Shown here piece after piece: positions 53,140 through 53,451 of a DNA stretch of 53,451 nt (position 1 is the first letter of the stretch; each line of letters opens with the position of its first letter). The position numbers and the translations under genes are program-made. Below the pieces are notes generated by a model. The model was not told the DNA's origin. It was given only the letters and a program-made list of their open reading frames with translations, and made no database searches. Source of the stretch: Gemmataceae bacterium (GTDB lineage: Bacteria > Planctomycetota > Planctomycetia > Gemmatales > Gemmataceae); contig PLDW01000112.1 in NCBI GenBank assembly GCA_003136315.1, positions 1 to 53,451 of the forward strand, written 5' to 3'.

Positions 53140-53451
53140 ATGCAGTCCCGTTCCTCCGTTCGGCGTCGCGGCGACGCCTTCACGCTGATCGAGCTTTTGG
53201 TGGTGATCGCGATCATCGCGATTCTCATCGGCCTGCTCCTGCCCGCCGTGCAGAAGGTTCGCGAGGCTGCGGCCCGCACCCAGTGCTCCAACAACCTCAA
53301 GCAGATGAGTCTGGCTGTCGCCAACTACGACAGCACCTACTCGAAGATCCCCCCGGCGTGGACCAGCAGTGGTCCTGCTAACACCGCTCCCAACGGTGGT
53401 GGTACTTACGGCGTGGTCCACTTCTGGATTCTCCCGTACAACGAGCAGAAC
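53140..53451 (+). CDS. DUF1559 pilin-like protein, truncated by window end
   Basis: The first 104 codons of a second DUF1559 protein. [20 protein letters not shown] (about 14-33) is the prepilin motif, followed by [20 protein letters not shown], as in the 9086 gene. The start at 53140 (ATG) is close to the family N-terminus. The C-terminal H-x9-DG lies outside the window. The upstream neighbour is a decayed lipoprotein-like gene, the same pairing as at 9086/10092 but in reverse order. Confidence 0.93.
   Translation, partial: MQSRSSVRRRGDAFTLIELLVVIAIIAILIGLLLPAVQKVREAAARTQCSNNLKQMSLAVANYDSTYSKIPPAWTSSGPANTAPNGGGTYGVVHFWILPYNEQN

Noticed and set aside
1-53451. tRNA, rRNA, CRISPR or complete IS elements
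   Set aside because: I looked for cloverleaf patterns, tandem spacer-repeat arrays and transposase motifs (such as DDE signatures) and found none I can support.

Overview
The window looks like chromosomal DNA from a Gemmata-type planctomycete (Gemmataceae). This is inferred from GC-rich DNA, two prepilin-like DUF1559 proteins, Ser/Thr kinases with the short planctomycete N-terminal domain, LEARDVP-type N-termini on large surface proteins, C-termini resembling PEP-CTERM anchors, a DUF3417-type glucan phosphorylase, and many dispersed palindromic repeats. I see no rRNA, tRNA, CRISPR array or complete insertion sequence.

Layout. 0-6 kb: two Ser/Thr kinase genes on the minus strand (the second fused to a receiver and an HD-GYP-like domain) bracket four plus-strand genes of unknown function. 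6-16.5 kb: a metal-binding/MauE-like membrane protein, an SDR reductase, an unknown protein, a DUF1559 pilin-like protein, a small lipoprotein, two membrane-anchored TPR proteins and a 994-residue polytopic membrane protein with a TPR-like tail. 16.8-19.8 kb: two tandem paralogous surface proteins with a candidate Cys-Gln thioester domain. 19.8-25.7 kb: carbohydrate and housekeeping genes (DUF4380-like protein, mannose-1-phosphate guanylyltransferase, RuvX, alpha-glucan phosphorylase). 25.8-30.4 kb: minus-strand genes with a stress or envelope flavour, including a YflT-like protein, a ferritin-like protein and a lipoprotein. 31-33.7 kb: a zinc-ribbon membrane protein, NAD(P)HX dehydratase and an unknown. 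34-40.4 kb: three paralogous SGNH-hydrolase/beta-propeller proteins in -,+,- order. 40.5-44.6 kb: a PLP enzyme, a PBP4-type peptidase and lumazine synthase. 44.7-48.4 kb: a broken Phd/PIN toxin-antitoxin pair, a duplicated ribH fragment and a ClpC/TIR-like locus. 48.4-53.4 kb: a beta-propeller dehydrogenase-like protein, a PhyH-type dioxygenase, a decayed TPR fragment, a frameshifted lipoprotein-like gene and a second DUF1559 gene cut by the window end.

The best candidate for an undescribed system is 45.2-48.4 kb. A Clp-N-only protein, a standalone TIR/deoxyribosyltransferase-like protein and a ClpC-like ATPase lie in one direction. The ATPase has lost D2 and appears fused, across a frameshift, to a second TIR-like domain. 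Its D1 keeps Walker A but lacks the pore loop, the usual Walker B glutamate and the arginine finger. The fused TIR-like domain lacks the predicted catalytic glutamate that the standalone protein keeps. This suggests a ClpC scaffold repurposed to control a nucleotide-cleaving effector, but that is inference from reading the sequence and no database search was possible.

A second theme is genome plasticity. Inverted repeats have become the 3' ends of two genes, a ribH fragment has interrupted a toxin gene, the surface-protein paralogues show patchy near-identity, and two genes near the right end are decaying.
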